Counted from the stretch's first letter, positions 12,912 to 26,869 are shown. The stretch: 64,000 bases of DNA from Helichrysum umbraculigerum (GCA_949592205.1 CATIUR010000005.1:131335277-131399276), one strand, 5' to 3'. The notes: generated by a model not told the origin, from the letters alone. Program-made: numbers and translations.

Positions 12912-15321
12912 TATCACACCCCGCCAAACGGTAATTACAATTACTTCTAATTAAGTATGCGGAAGCTTGGTGATGAGGCGGGGCTGCGAGCAGTATTACA
13001 ACCAATAACTACATACATCCACAGAGCATATGGTTATTGCAGAACGTAGTAAATTAAGATGCCAATAGTTAATAAGTTTTACAAATGGTTACAACTTAGA
13101 AAAGTTGTAACAATAGTAGTAGTGTTTGAAACAGTATTTCATAAAAATAGATAACACAAAAGTAGATTTCATAAATATGACCACAATGACTTGTGGTTAT
13201 ATAAAGGAAATCCCATTCGTCCCAAAATATGTGGCATCCTAATCCGTCAAGGTGTCCGTCCTGAATGCATGCAAATCTTACTTACGCTGCTAATTCCCTG
13301 AAAAACATAGAGAAAATCGTCAACATAATTGTTGAGTGAATTCACAGGTTTGTATGTAGTGTATTAAACCAAGTTGTTTATACATCGTTAAATAGTTGTA
13401 GTGTAGGAAACATAAGTTTAACCAATTAAGGGAAAACATTTCCTAATGTAATAGTTTGTAGGAAACACAGGTTAATCAATTAAGAATAACATTTCCTAAA
13501 ATAATAGTTTGTAGGAAACACAGGTTAATCAATTAAGAATAACATTTCCTAAACAAGTGCTAGTAGGAAACACTAGTCAATCCAACTAAGGATCAACATT
13601 TCCAAAGTAGTAGTTTATAGGAAAAATACTTCCTAATAAGTTTTGTGGGAAGACTTAGACTGTGATCCCTCGAAAGGTGAGCTAAACCTGACGAGTTAAA
13701 GTAACGCGACCTAACCCTATAACCAAACCACGACCAGCAATAGTTGTTTGCCTAACAGGACATGAAAGTATACGCTCCATATCTGTAGGAGGGTCGTCAT
13801 TGTGATAGTACTATTCGTATACTCAGTGGCTAGAGTCACCTAGCTAATGGTTATAGTCTGTAGCCATAAGGACTTTTATGCACTACATTGTAAGTCTGGG
13901 TCCGTACTAGGATTCGTTGTTTAGTTCCCAAAATAGTATGAAAATGCTATTTCATAATTACACAGTGTTCATAAAGGCCTAAAATCATTTATAAACATTT
14001 CGAGTAAATACATATAGTATTTATAAACATTTATCACATGTAGTAGCAAAACTTATTTGCTATGTTTTTCACCCCTAGTTTTAAAAGCATTTAAAACAGT
14101 GAAAAAGGGACTGTGAACTCACTGTAGGTGTAGCGATGTGATAGCTAGCAGATGAGAGTAGCGTTGCCCAAGTAAGTCAACCTATACGCAATAAATGTAT
14201 TAACATGAGTACTTGACGGTTTGTCAAACTATGTTAACTATTTGATTGTTTTGAAAATAAAATTGTTAATTTCTTAAATTGTACAAGTCGTTTTCGGTTT
14301 CTTGTACGTATACAAGTATAATCGTCGTATTCATTGTTATACGAAAGTTTGTTGTATATGTGTATGTATGTATATATATATATATATATATATATGTACA
14401 AGGTTTAGTAGTCGTACGTATATATGATATAAATATGCTTGTCATAATTTATACATCGTACGTTTGTAAAAACGCGAGCTCCATATGTATAAATGTTTAT
14501 TTATCCGACATATGTTTCCGTACAAAATTTGTAGTCGGGTGTGTATATATATATATTGTTTGTATATTTATACGAGTATTCATTTTAGGTACAAAATGAT
14601 ATTCCATTTGTATAACTAGTAAATATTTAACTTTCCAAAATTGTAGTGTTCCTTTAATCGTACCATTGATAAGCTATATATTTACCAAATTAATGTTCCG
14701 TATATATATATCTTTGTATAACAATTACATTGTCATGAAAATATATATACATATTTATAATTATGGGAGGAAAGCAAAATAGAATAAATTAAAAGAATAA
14801 AATAAAATAAAAACAAAACAGGTCACAGGACTCGAACATGTAACCTTTCGCTTCAGCACAAGTCCCTAACCAAATAGGCTACATGGCATATTATAAACAT
14901 TCATATGAAACTAATTATATATATATTGGTAAGTAATAAAAGTTGTGTGTTTTTGTTTCCTCACAAACGCGATCCCAGTAATGCCCATGGATTGCGTTTT
15001 ATCTCTGAAATTCGTTATGTGCATTTTTACTCTTTAAAATGCAATCCCAGACCCTTGTGTTGGATCGTGTTTAGATGCTATTCGTGTAAGACCCATACGG
15101 TTTTTCACAGTAGTTGTAGTTAATTATTTCTAAGCTTTTTCAAGTGATTATATACATTTATTATACTCAAATTTTTTGCTGTATTTTTATACAGAGTAGC
15201 GTTTTTGGTTTAGAAATTATCATAGATATCGAGTATATACATATTATAACAACTTTTTTCAAGAGTAAAGATGAAAGAAAAGGATTTCTCACAATGATAT
15301 AATTATGGTGATGATGATCCG

Positions 15322-15352
<31 letters not shown>

Positions 15353-16169
15353 ATAATGATCTGATGATGATGATACAAAGATGATAATAAAGTTGGTTAT
15401 TTGTTGTTGTTTAATGATTATGAAGAAGATGGAAATAAAGATGAAAACCTGAAGAAGATGTGGAGTTGCTGCTACTGCTTCTTCCTTCTATTTCCGTTTG
15501 AGAGCAACAATAATTGGAGGTGAGTTTGGTTGGTGTGTCTCAAATGAGAGGGGAAAAGTATATATAAAAATATAACCGACTTTTTTTTCAAAGGAGAGCA
15601 TGGTTTTGCATAGAGGATGTCGAATAGATATTTCAAAGGTGTTAATTGTTTGGGTATTTAACCCGTTAATTTCGGGTACGGGTCCAATTATATGTAATTT
15701 TTCATTTAATATTCGTAAATATATTTTGAGGTAATTCTCCAAATACTTTATTATGAATAATAAAAATAAATTTTTATTATTCTCAGTCATTGGATACGTT
15801 TTGTATTGTTTCAGACACGTACGACTCGTTTTATATAAAACGTAATAATGTTTTAGTTTCATTTTTGTTTCTGACTGTTCGCATAATATTTTCGAATAAA
15901 TAATTATAAAAATATTTTCGCGTTCTTTCTGAAATTTTGTATCACCAACGATTGTATTTGTTTTGTCGGATTCACTTCGATATTGTTTCGTATCGTTTAA
16001 TTTATAATTATAAATGATTATAAATTTTCATAATACTTTTTGTTCAAAAGTTTTGGGCACGCTAGACTTATCTCACATCATTAGTTTAGTTTACTTTTTC
16101 GTAGGGAATTAGCGTAAGAAATGCATGAAATTAAGTATAAGTATATACCAAATTTGGAGGAGTGTCACA
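12912..16169 (-). repeat. Left LTR (3' LTR) of the chromovirus
   Basis: 3258 bp, starting TATCACACCCC (a G-to-A change against the right copy) and ending GTGTCACA. Contains (GATGAT)n near 15319, a tRNA-like stretch at 14819-14889, and palindromic AACGCGATCC/GGATTGCGTT-type pairs at 14965-15075. Confidence 0.9.
14819..14889 (-). other. tRNA-like (SINE-like) sequence in the left LTR
   Basis: On the minus strand it reads as a tRNA-like half: an A-box-like TAGCCTATTTGGTTAGGG, then a B-box-like TGTTCGAGTCC, spaced as in tRNA-derived Pol III promoters. The second copy, at 23621-23692, has the exact B box GGTTCGAGTCC. It does not fold as a full tRNA (no acceptor stem found). A T-rich run follows on the minus strand. 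Confidence 0.45.
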
Positions 16170-16224
16170 TTCTCTCCGTTAGCGAAATCTCGTCACGAGA
16201 TTTAAGTTGTGTCGTGAGTCTCGG

Positions 16225-17576
16225 TCACGTGTTCGAAAAGTTGAGGATATTTCTTTCGCATTTCATCCTCGCATTCCCAAGTAGACTCTGGGCCGCGTTT
16301 CGAGTCCAACGAACTTTGACGAGTTTGATTCGACTGCGTCGGAGTTTATGTGTTTTCCAATCAATAAGTTCGATAGGTTCCTCCACAAAATTGAGTTTTG
16401 CGTCAATGAAAACTTCGTCAGGAGGGATAATTAGTGTCTCGTCCGATAGACACTTTTTGAGGTTACTAATGTGAAAAGTGTCGTGGATGCTACTAAGCTC
16501 TTGGGGTAGTTTGAGCTTGTAAGCGACAGGACCAATCATCGCAAGGATTTCAAAAGGTCTGACATAACGCGGGTTCAGTTTTCCTCGTTTTCCAAATCGT
16601 GCTACCCCTTTCCAGGGCGATACATTGAGTAGGACTTTGTCTCCTACTTGAAACTCAAGAGATTTCTGGCGGTTATCGGCATAACTCTTTTGTCTGTCTT
16701 GTGCCGCTTTCAATCGTTGAAGCACTTGAGTTATTTTATCAGTGGTCTCCTGGACAATCTCGGGTCCAGATAGTTGTCTGTCACCCAACTCTGCCCAACA
16801 GAGTGGTGATCGGCACTTGCGTCCATATAACGCCTCAAATGGTGCCATCTGTATATTCGTGTGATAACTATTGTTGTAAGAAAATTCTGCTAGAGGTAGG
16901 TGAGTATCCCAGTTACCTCCAAAGTCTATCACACATTCTCGCAACAAGTCCTCGAGCGTTTGTATCGTTCGCTCACTTTGGCCGTCAGTTTGAGGATGGT
17001 AGGCAGTACTCATATCTAGTCGAGTACCAAGTGCCCGTTGGAGTGATTGCCAAAAGTGAGATGTGAATCGGGTATCTCTATCAAAGATAATGGATAACGG
17101 CACACCATGTTTGGAAACAATCTCCTTCAGATAGATTCTAGTCAACTTTTCCATTTTATCTTTTTCCTTGATGGCTAAAAAGTGGGCTGATTTTGTCAGT
17201 CGATCAACAATCACCCATATGGTATCTGCTCCAGATGTCGTTTTAGGTAACTTCGTAATGAAGTCCATAGTGATGTGTTCCCATTTCCATTGTGGCGATT
17301 CAGGTTGTTGCAAAAGTCCTGAAGGTTTTTGATACTCAATTTTAACCTTGGCACAAGTCAGGCATTTGCTAACATAAGTTGCAATGTCTCGTTTCATGCC
17401 AGGCCATCAATAGAAACCTTTCAGGTCATGGTACATTTTGTCTGCACCAGGATGTATCGAGTAATTGGACTTATGATCTTCATCCAATATTAATCTGCGC
17501 AATTCATCCACACACGGAACCCAAACTGGGTTCATAAAGTACAACACTCTGTTGTCTTTTGTTTCCAGTTGTTTTT
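16225..17576 (-). pseudogene. Integrase and C-terminal region of chromovirus pol
   Basis: The frame 17397-16225 (390 codons) starts inside integrase. The upstream part of the zinc-binding domain (17576-17398: YSIHPGADKMYHDLKGFY) is in the same frame but separated by a TAG at 17407-17409 in place of Trp. Visible parts: CLTCAKVK (zinc Cys pair), DFITKLP with the first catalytic Asp, the FDRDTRF segment with the second, YHPQTDGQSERTIQTLEDLLR with the catalytic Glu, GKRGKLNPRYVRPFEI and a chromodomain-like tail (VEEPIELIDWKTHKLRRSRIKLVKVRW). The second catalytic stretch reads FDRD where SDRD is usual. Confidence 0.9.
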
Positions 17577-18077
17577 CCATCTGATGTGACTCAAAAAGTC
17601 ATATTTTTAAGGGTAAGATTCCACACTTTTTGGGCACATCTTTTGTGAAAACATTCCAAAATGATCATTATTTACTAAAATTCACTAAAGTGGTCCAAAT
17701 ATAGGCGTTGCTGCAAAAATCACCAAAAACTTCCAAATAACGAGCAAATCAGAACAAATATACATGCACAAATTCCTCCGGACTCATCTATCTTATGAGG
17801 CATACATTCTAACCTCATCATATGATAATACAGGTAAAAACGAGACCGAAGAATCAAGAATCATGCCAAAAGGGTAAAGAACGAAGAAGACACGACGATT
17901 TCGGACACCTATAAAGTCATTCCGGCTACGCCTGAGCTCTATACATCCAATTACCATGAATTTGGCATTATTAGAAGCGTAACGGAATTACGAATCCATG
18001 GGCGAAAGAATCAAGTCAAACGGACGCATAACGAAGGAGATACGAACGTTTTAAGCAACGAACAAAATCAGACGAAG

Positions 18078-18192
18078 CCCGTATACGGCCTCGGGGACCG
18101 TATACGGCCCTACAGAGACCATATATGGCCTTACACACACCGTATACGGCCCCTCTAAGGCCGTATATGGCCCCCTGACCCCGTATCGTGCC
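18078..18192 (+). repeat. CCGTATACGG palindrome array
   Basis: Six related copies of a 10-bp palindrome within 115 bp: CCGTATACGG three times, CCATATATGG once, CCGTATATGG once and a decayed CCGTATCGTG. The CCATATATGG copy keeps perfect symmetry through paired changes. Ends about 55 bp upstream of the TATA box. Confidence 0.85.
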
Positions 18193-19012
18193 TCGTTTGC
18201 TTGTACGTGCTGCTGCGTGACTTGTACGTGTGATTTTGAGCTTTGCCTATAAATAGAGGATACCCCCTCCTCATTCCACACATCATTCTTCATTCCACTC
18301 CTTTCCTCACTTTCACATTTTCTCTCATTTTCTCTCTTTCATTTTTTCTCTCTACTTTATCTCTCTAGTCTCTCTCTAGAGTTCTAGAGGAGAAAGGTTA
18401 GGGTTGAGCTTATGGTTCGAGTCTAAAGGAGGTTTTAGCTTGGTAATCTTGTTGTAACGAGTTTTTCAAGTCAGACTATTTGTAATCCTCAGTATTACAC
18501 TGTTGTATTCCCGGTGATATCTAAACTTTTACTTACTGTTATAATGCTTGCACTTTATGTTATTTCAGTTTGTACTTTGTTTATCGTCATGTTTATAGAG
18601 TAGTTTAATATTGTGATTGTTGAAATGTAGATATTAGGAATAGGGGTGATGTTATATTAATATCTTATTTACATGATTGGAGATTGTTATGCTGTGTGTT
18701 TAGGTTAAACTTATCCTGATTATAGATCTAGTTTCTCGACACCCTTTCCAGACTTTCACGTGACTGTTGCCCTTAGGATGGGATCTGATCAACCCTAATA
18801 CTACGTAGATACAGTCATCTCCAGTTACAGTATGAAGCTATGAACTTTTCATAAAATGGCACAGTACTTCGTATAGCGTTGGAAACACCACTAGTGGAGT
18901 ACAAATACGTGGAAGCTAAGGAAATGCCGTGGAACTGTTTCATCGTGGAATACCTAGAAGTGACCCTTCTAGAACTCGGGTCTAGGAATCAAAACTGGGG
19001 AAATGCTTCGCT

Positions 19013-19200
19013 GCCCTGTACACCATTAGTACACCAAGGTTTAAATACAAGCTGTGGAACTACTTAATGTACTGTACACCGTGAGTATGCCTTGAGTCAG
19101 GAAGACTGTGGATATGCCAATGCACTGTACACCGTGAGTATGCCTTGAGTCAGGAACACTGTGGAAATGCCGAATTCGCCCTGTACACCGTGATTATTCC
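19013..19200 (+). repeat. 53-bp tandem repeat in the solo LTR
   Basis: CTGTACACCGTGAGTATGCC recurs at about 19072 and 19125, with decayed copies at about 19015 and 19180. Between them is the shared stretch TTGAGTCAGGAA.ACTGTGGA.ATGCC. Confidence 0.8.
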
Positions 19201-20022
19201 TAGGGATGAACGCCTGAATGTAAAGGAGGGTCTATAATTATGACGGTAGAATAAACACTTAAATAGAATTAATACAGAGTTTTGTCAAGAGAGTCTAATA
19301 CTTCATCAACCTGCTTAACTCTACTAAGACCGATAGTTTGACACACATAGGATACAATCAGTATCTGCCACGATAAAACCAAATAGATAATTAGGTGTTA
19401 AGAAAGGTCAGTAAATACAATTGCGGTCTGTTGCCTCTTGCCTGATCCCTAGATACTTTAGGGTTACTGAGGTCTTACCCAAGACTAGTTCAGGGGGGTT
19501 TGAAAGCAGCCCGATCTAATCAGAATCATGATAGCCTAGGATTCCAGTGACATATGCTTTTAGGGTTTTAATCCTGAGACGTAGGGTCCTAGTGTTTACA
19601 CCGAAAATTTGTCTGTCTTTTATCTGGCAAGTCTCTAATCTAATCTATTATGAACATCATCCCGAAACCCTAATTATCGAAGTTTCAGCAATCACATCTC
19701 TACCTGTCTGCTTAAACCCTAGCTTTATTTCCTGTTATTTACTTTTCTGCATTTAGGATAATTATAAAACAAAAACCTATCAAAATTCAATCTACCTACC
19801 CTCATCCTAGTAGTGAAAATAATCTTTGGTGAATCCGCTTCGTTTCAATTCGCTCCGATTTAAGAACGACCTCGAGTTATACTTACTACTTGCCCCAAGG
19901 TAGGTAGTACTTATAGTTTGAGCCCCAGCTCTTATAAATTTAAAGCTCACCCTGCCGCGAGTCCTGGTTGTGCCGGAACAACGACCGGATTAAAAATCCG
20001 ACCGACCGCTAGGAACGCGACA

Positions 20023-20846
20023 CCATCCCTTTCAGGGATTCATCCTTCAGATGTTCAGGAGTGAAACCTATTCATTGTGCATCACGAATTTGTGAAATAA
20101 GATTTGAGTGAATAGTCAAACCCAAAGCTCGAACTCTGCGGGGTTTGACCCTTTCCTTATGACTCAAGGCATCCGCTACTACATTAGCTTTGCCCCGGTG
20201 ATATTTGATTTCACAGTCGTAGTCGTTTAACAGTTCAACCCAACATCGTTGTCTCATGTTGAGTTCCTTTTGGTTGAATATGTGTTGGAGACTCTTATGA
20301 TCAGTGAAGATCATACACTTTGTACCATATAAATAGTGTCTCCAAATCTTAAGTGCAAAAACGACTGCTCCCAATTCTAAGTCATGAGTCGTATAGTTTT
20401 TCTCGTGCACTTTTAGTTGATGAGATGCATAAGCAATTACTTTGTCGTTTTGCATTAGAACGCAACCCAATCCCTGATGCGAAGCATCACAGTAGACAAC
20501 AAAGTTATCTACCCCTTCAGGTAATGATAGGATGTGCTCAGTTTCTGTTTCAGCAACTCAAAGGCGTTTTCTTGCTTCTTGCCCCAGTCAAATTTCTTGT
20601 CTTTTTGAGTTAGAGTGGTAAGTGGCTGGGCTATCTTTGAAACGTTAGCGATGAATCGCCTGTAATAGCCAGCTAGACCATCGTGGGATCAGTGGGTGGT
20701 AATGGTGGTGTGTCAATGGTACTGTCGTCAGAAGTCACTCTGGGGTGAATCTGTGGCTCCTCATGCACTGGAACATCACTATCATAGTCGTCCTCGCTCG
20801 AGTCCTCCTCAGAACTAGTCACGTGAATCGGGTGTTGTTCAGACAT
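20023..20846 (-). pseudogene. Gag N-terminus fused by deletion to RT/RNase H
   Basis: On the minus strand the Gag start (MSEQHPIHVTSSEEDSSEDD, ATG at 20846) runs about 54 codons of acidic sequence to about 20690. It then joins directly to the late RT motif LAGYYRRFIANVSKIAQPL, so the rest of gag, protease and most of RT are missing. RNase H follows in the frame 20470-20072 (MGCVLMQNDKVIAYASHQLK, ELGAVVFALKIWRHYLYG, FTDHKSLQHIF, YHRGKANVVADALSHK), with a frame break near 20500. It ends at the solo-LTR insertion. Confidence 0.85.
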
Positions 20847-20982
20847 GCTGAAACAAAGAAATCGTGTGCGTCGTGTCAGACGTATGCAAACGTATGAATG
20901 TATGAATGCATGAATGTTCTAGCCAAGGCTATAGTCTAGGTCTCTAAGATTTTAGGTCACTTAAAGACTTCTACTTTTCTAA

Positions 20983-21000
20983 AACCTGGCTCTGATACCA
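20983..21000 (-). other. Primer-binding site, initiator tRNA-Met type
   Basis: On the minus strand TGGTATCAGAGCCAGGT, four bases inside the right LTR (21005). This sequence is complementary to the 3' end of plant initiator tRNA-Met and fixes the element's orientation. Confidence 0.9.
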
Positions 21001-22445
21001 AGTCTGTCACACCCCGCCAAACGATAATTACAATTAGTTCTAATTAAGTTTGTGGAAGCTTGGTGATGTGGCGGAGCTGCGAGCAGTATTACAACCAATA
21101 ACTACATACATCCACAAAGCATATGGTTATTGCAGATGTAGTAAATTAAGATGCCAATAGTTAATAAGTTTTACAAAAGGTTACAACTTAGAAAAGTTGT
21201 AACAATAGTAGTAGTATTTGAAACAGTATTTCATAAAAATAGATAACACAAAAGTAGATTTCATAAATATGACCACAATGACTTGTGGTTATATAAAGGA
21301 AATCCCGTTTGTCCCAAAATATGTGGCATCCTAATCCGTCAAGGGTTGTCCGTCCTGAATGCATGCAGATCTTACTTACGCTGCTAATCCCTGAAAAACA
21401 AAGAGAAAATTGTCAACATAATTGTTGAGTGAATTCACAGGTTTGTATGTAGTGTATTAAACCAAGTATTTTATACATCGTTAAATAGTTGTAGTGTAGG
21501 AAACACAAGTTTAACCAATTAAGGGAAAACATTTCGTAATGTAATAGTTTGTAGGAAACACAGGTTAATCAATTAAGACAAACATTTCCTAAAATAATAG
21601 TTTGTAGGAAATACAGGTTAATCAATTAAGAATAACATTTCCTAAACAAGTGCTTGTAGGAAACACTGGTCAATCCAACAAAGGATCAACATTTCCAAAG
21701 TAGTAGTTTATAGGAAAAATACTTCCTAATAAGTTTTGTGGGAAGACTTAGACTGTGATCCCTCGAAAGGTGAGCTAAACCTGACGAGTTAAAGTAACGC
21801 GACCTAACCCTATAACCAAACCACGACCAGCAATAGTTGTTTGCCTAACAGGACATGAAAGTATACGCTCCATATCTGTAGGAGGGTCGTCATTGTGATA
21901 GTACTATCCGTATACTCAGTGGCTAGAGTCACCTAGCTAATGGTTATAGTCTGTAGCCATAAGGACTTTTATGCACTACATTGTAAGTCTGGGTCCGTAC
22001 TAGGATTCGTTGTTTAGTTCCCAAAATAGTATGAAAATGCTATTTCATAAATACACAGTGTTCATAAAGGCCTAAAATCATTTATAAACATTTCGAGTAA
22101 ATACATACAGTATTTATAAACATTTATCGCATGTAGTAGCAAAACTTATTTGCTATGTTTTTCACCCCTAGTTTTAAAAGCATTTAAAACAGTGAAAAAT
22201 GGGCTGTGAACTCACTGTAGGTGTAGCGATGTGATAGCTAGCAGATGAGAGTAGCGTTGCCCAAGTAAGTCAACCTATACGCAATAAATGTATTAACATG
22301 AGTACTTGACGGTGTGTCAAACTATGTTAACTATTTGATTTTTTTGAAAAGAAAATTGTTGATTTCTTAAATTGTACAAGTCGTTTTCGGTTTCTTGTAC
22401 GTATACAAGTATAATCATCGTATTCATTGTTATACGAAAGTTTGT

Positions 22446-23290
<845 letters not shown>

Positions 23291-23620
23291 TTGTTTGTAT
23301 ATTTATAAGAGTATTCATTTTAGGTACAAAATAATATTCCATTTGTATGACTAGTAAATATTTAACTTTCCAAAATTGTAGTGTTCCTTTAATCGTACCA
23401 TTGATAAGCTATATATTTACCAAATTAATATTCCGTATATATATATATTTGTATAACAATTACACTGTCATGTACCAAATTAATGTTCCGTATATATATA
23501 TATATATATATATATTTGTATAACAATTACACTATCATGTAAATATATATACATATTTATAATTATGGGAGGAAAGCAAAATAGAATAAATAAAAATAAT
23601 AAAATAAAATAAAAAACAAA

Positions 23621-23692
23621 ACAGGTCATAGGACTCGAACCTGTGACGTTTCGCTTCAACACAAGTCCCATACCAAATAGGCTACATGGCAT
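23621..23692 (-). other. tRNA-like (SINE-like) sequence in the right LTR
   Basis: Second copy of the 14819-14889 stretch. On the minus strand it has TAGCCTATTTGGTATGGG, the exact consensus B box GGTTCGAGTCC, and a T-rich tail. It is present in both LTRs, so it was part of the LTR before insertion. Confidence 0.5.
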
Positions 23693-24971
23693 ATTATAAA
23701 CATTTATATGAAACTAATTATATATATATTGGTAAGTAATAAAAGTTGTGTGTTTTTGTTTCCTCACAAACGCGATCCCAGTAATGCCCATGGATCGCGT
23801 TTTATCTCTGAAATTCGTTATGTGCATTTTTACTCTTTAAAACGCAATCCCAGACCCTTGTGTTGGATCGCGTTTGGATGCTATTCGTGTAAGACCCATA
23901 CGGTTTTTCACAGTAGTTGTAGTTAATTATATCTAAGCTTTTTCAAGTGATTATATACATTTATTATACTCAAAATTTTTGTTGTATTTTTATACACAGT
24001 AGCGTTTTTGGTTTAGAAATTATCATATATATATCGAGTATATACATATTATAACAACAATTTACGAGAGTAAAGATGAAAGAAAAGGATTTCTCACAAT
24101 TATATAATTATGGTGATGATGATCCGGGATGATGATGATGATGATGATGATGATATAATGATCTGATGTTGATGATACAAAAATGATAATAAAGTTGGTT
24201 ATTTGTTGTTGTTTAATGATTATGAAGAAGATGGAAATAAAGATGAAAACCTGAAGAAGATGTGGAGTTGCTGCTACTGCTTCTTCCTTCTGTTTCCATT
24301 TAAGAGCAACAATAATTGGAGGTGAGTTTGGTTGGTGTGTCTCAAATGAGAGGGGAAAAGTATATATAAAAATATAACCGACTTTTTTTTCAAAGGAGAG
24401 CATGGTTTTGCACAGAGGATGTCGAATAGATATTTCAAAGGTGTTAATTGTTTGGGTATTTAACCCGTTAATTTCAGGTACGGGTCCAATTATATGTAAT
24501 TTTTCATTTAATATTCGTAAATATATTTTGAGGTAATTCTCCAAATACTTTATTATGAATAATAAAAATAAATTTTTATTATTCTCAGTCATTGGATACG
24601 TTTTGTATTGTTTCAGTCGCGTACGACTCGTTTTATATAAAACGTAATAATGTTTTAGTTTCATTTTTGTTTCTGACTGTTCGCATAATATTTTCGAATA
24701 AATAATTATAAAAATATTTTCGCGTTCTTTCTGAAATTTTGTATCACCAACGATTGTATTTGTTTTGTCGGATTCACTCCGATATTGTTTCGTATCGTTT
24801 AATTTATAATTATAAATGATTATAAATTTTCGTAATACTTTTTGTTCAAAAGTTTTGGGCACGCTAGACTTATCTCACATCATTAGTTTAGTTTACTTTT
24901 TCGTAGGGAATTAGCGTAAGAAATGCATGAAATTAAGTATAAGTATATACCAAATTTGGAGAAGTGTCACA

Positions 24972-25215
24972 AGAACCGAGGGTTAGGGTAAAAGGAGAAT
25001 TAGAAGATCTTACGAGTACATTGAGTGGGTGTTCTTTCTTGAAGGATGAAAGGGATAGTTGGAAGTGGTTGCTTAGTAAGGATGGAAAATTTTCGAGCAA
25101 GGAGTTGAGGGAGTTGGTAGATAATAAGAAGTTAGTAGAGAATAGAAACCGCAATGAGACTTTATGGTGTAAGGGTGTTCCAAGAAAGGTTAATATATCC
25201 ATGTGGAGGCTTAGA
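24972..25215 (+). pseudogene. LINE fragment, part 2 of 3 (zf-RVT domain)
   Basis: Encodes DSWKWLLSKDGKFSSKELREL and WCKGVPRKVNISMWRLR, the conserved start of the zinc-binding domain at the C-terminus of plant LINE RT. It continues the sense of 12669-12911 across the chromovirus and is broken after WRLR by the next solo LTR (target TTAGA, 25211-25215). Confidence 0.85.
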
Positions 25216-25890
25216 TGTAACATCCACTTTAGAGGCCTAGTGGTAGTATGGTGATTTCCTGACTGTAAATAATTGTTTAATGTGTTAGGAAATTAAATTG
25301 ATTATTTTATTAAGTTTATTGTGAATGATTAGTCAAAAAGTCAAATGACTTATTGTGACAGTAAATAATAGTTTATTTTAACTTTATACAGTTAACGGTA
25401 AAATAAAATTGTTGGAATCGTAAATGATTTCTAAGTTCCAGATAATAGGTTAAAAAGGGGAATAAAATTAAACTGGGAACAGAGACGGTTAATGGAGCCG
25501 ACCTATATTTTTACTTAATCTTTTTGTTCTCTCTTTTGTAAACAAAAACACAAGTAGAAAGAAAGAACTTGGTTTTTATGATTGAAGTAAGAAATCATCA
25601 AATTCAAATATGATTTAAGATCTTGATTCAACATCAGCATCATCACTTCCATTTTTCCTATCAATTGTAAGTTAATTCTTTCATTAGTTTAACTTAAAAG
25701 TTTGAATATGTGGGTTATGAATTGAATATGAAATTGAAGTGATAATTGATGTTATAAGATGATATAGGATGTTAGTGATGTTATTTGTTGATGTATTTGA
25801 TGTATTAGAACTGATCAAAATCTGAATTTGTTGATTTGGGTTATGATTTTCAGGTTTGGGTTTAAACAGATTGCAGATCGGTGGAAGAAA

Positions 25891-26148
25891 GGTAGTACCC
25901 GGCGGGTACTACCCTTACCCGGCGGGTAGTCGGGTTTGCTAAGTACCCGGTGGATAGTAACGTTACCCGGCGGGTAATTGTGTAAAGTGGGTACCCGATT
26001 GGTAATGTGACAAACCGGCTGGTACTCGAGACTTAAAGCGAAGACATGATTCTGTTACCACAAAATGTAATTCACCCGGCTGGTTTCATGTGTACCCGGC
26101 TGATTGTCTGTTCTACCCGGCGGGTAGAACGAGTACCCGGCGGGTACT
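25891..26148. repeat. ACCCGGCGGGT palindrome array
   Basis: About ten copies of a core TACCCGGCGGGTA. Four are perfect with different arms: GGTAGTACCC, TTACCC, GTTCTACCC and GAGTACCC, each with its exact complement on the other side of GGC. The rest are partly decayed. GC-rich in an AT-rich LTR. Confidence 0.9.
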
Positions 26149-26869
26149 CCTGTATTTTCAGGATTTTTGAATTTTGACCCTTAAACTATGGTGATGTTTG
26201 CTCTAGCCTAAGTACTGGTGTTCTTAGTTAGACATTCAAATTTAAGTTACACCACTTATGAAATGGAGTTATTGATTATATGATTAATTGTAATCTAGTA
26301 TGAACAACACTAACAATTCAATTATTGTTTGATATGTTGGTGTTGTTTATTGAGACGTTTGATGGTAAAATGAGATTAAGTAGTTATGATTGTTATTATA
26401 ACTTAGTGATTTCGGTGGTTTGATATTATGAATTAAATGAGTTGTTTATCATTATTAACTAATGATTTGACTAAGTTATTATAACATATTACTGTTTATT
26501 ATTTGATATTATGTATCGAATAGGTTATATGATTATGAAATGAGTTATCAGTTATGGGATGATTACTAACTCATTTGTTTAATTGTATTCTCAGATACGG
26601 GAGAAGGCTCAGTAATATTAGACTTTTGAGCTTGCGGTTGAGGTAGCGGTGAGTGGATCTGTAATCCTCAATGTGATTTAGTTGTAACATGTTTGGTTAC
26701 AACGGGTAAACATAGTTTTACTGTTTATAGACTGTTTAGTCTGCCATGATATTATTACTGTTGATAGACTGTTTAGTCTGATAAGTTGATAATTGATTAC
26801 GTGATTATCTGATATATATATATATATAGCCATTGGGCATTATGTGGTATAAAGGTCAGCATGGGGCTG

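Larger units (their letters stand above)
17582..20022 (+). mobile_element. Solo LTR inserted in the chromovirus pol
   Basis: Begins TGATGTGACTC and ends GGAACGCGACA, flanked by a perfect 5-bp duplication CCATC (17577-17581 and 20023-20027). It splits pol between the RNase H side and the integrase side. No internal coding region, so this is a solo LTR left by recombination between two LTRs. It contains a CCGTATACGG palindrome array (18078-18192), a TATA box (CTATAAATAGA, about 18247) and 53-bp tandem repeats (19013-19200). The long LTR suggests an Athila/Tat-type parent; the family is unnamed here. A truncated relative lies at 2654-2868. Confidence 0.9.

Noticed and set aside
14819..14889. Functional tRNA gene
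   Set aside because: A and B boxes are visible but no acceptor stem or full cloverleaf can be formed; kept only as a SINE-like feature.
16121..17066. Plus-strand frames at 16121-16474 and 16701-17066
   Set aside because: They lie opposite the minus-strand integrase and have no protein features.
24062..24862. 266-codon minus-strand frame in the chromovirus right LTR
   Set aside because: Lies wholly within an LTR, is low-complexity (Ile/Lys/Asn, His runs from GATGAT), is shorter in the sister LTR copy, and has no domain.
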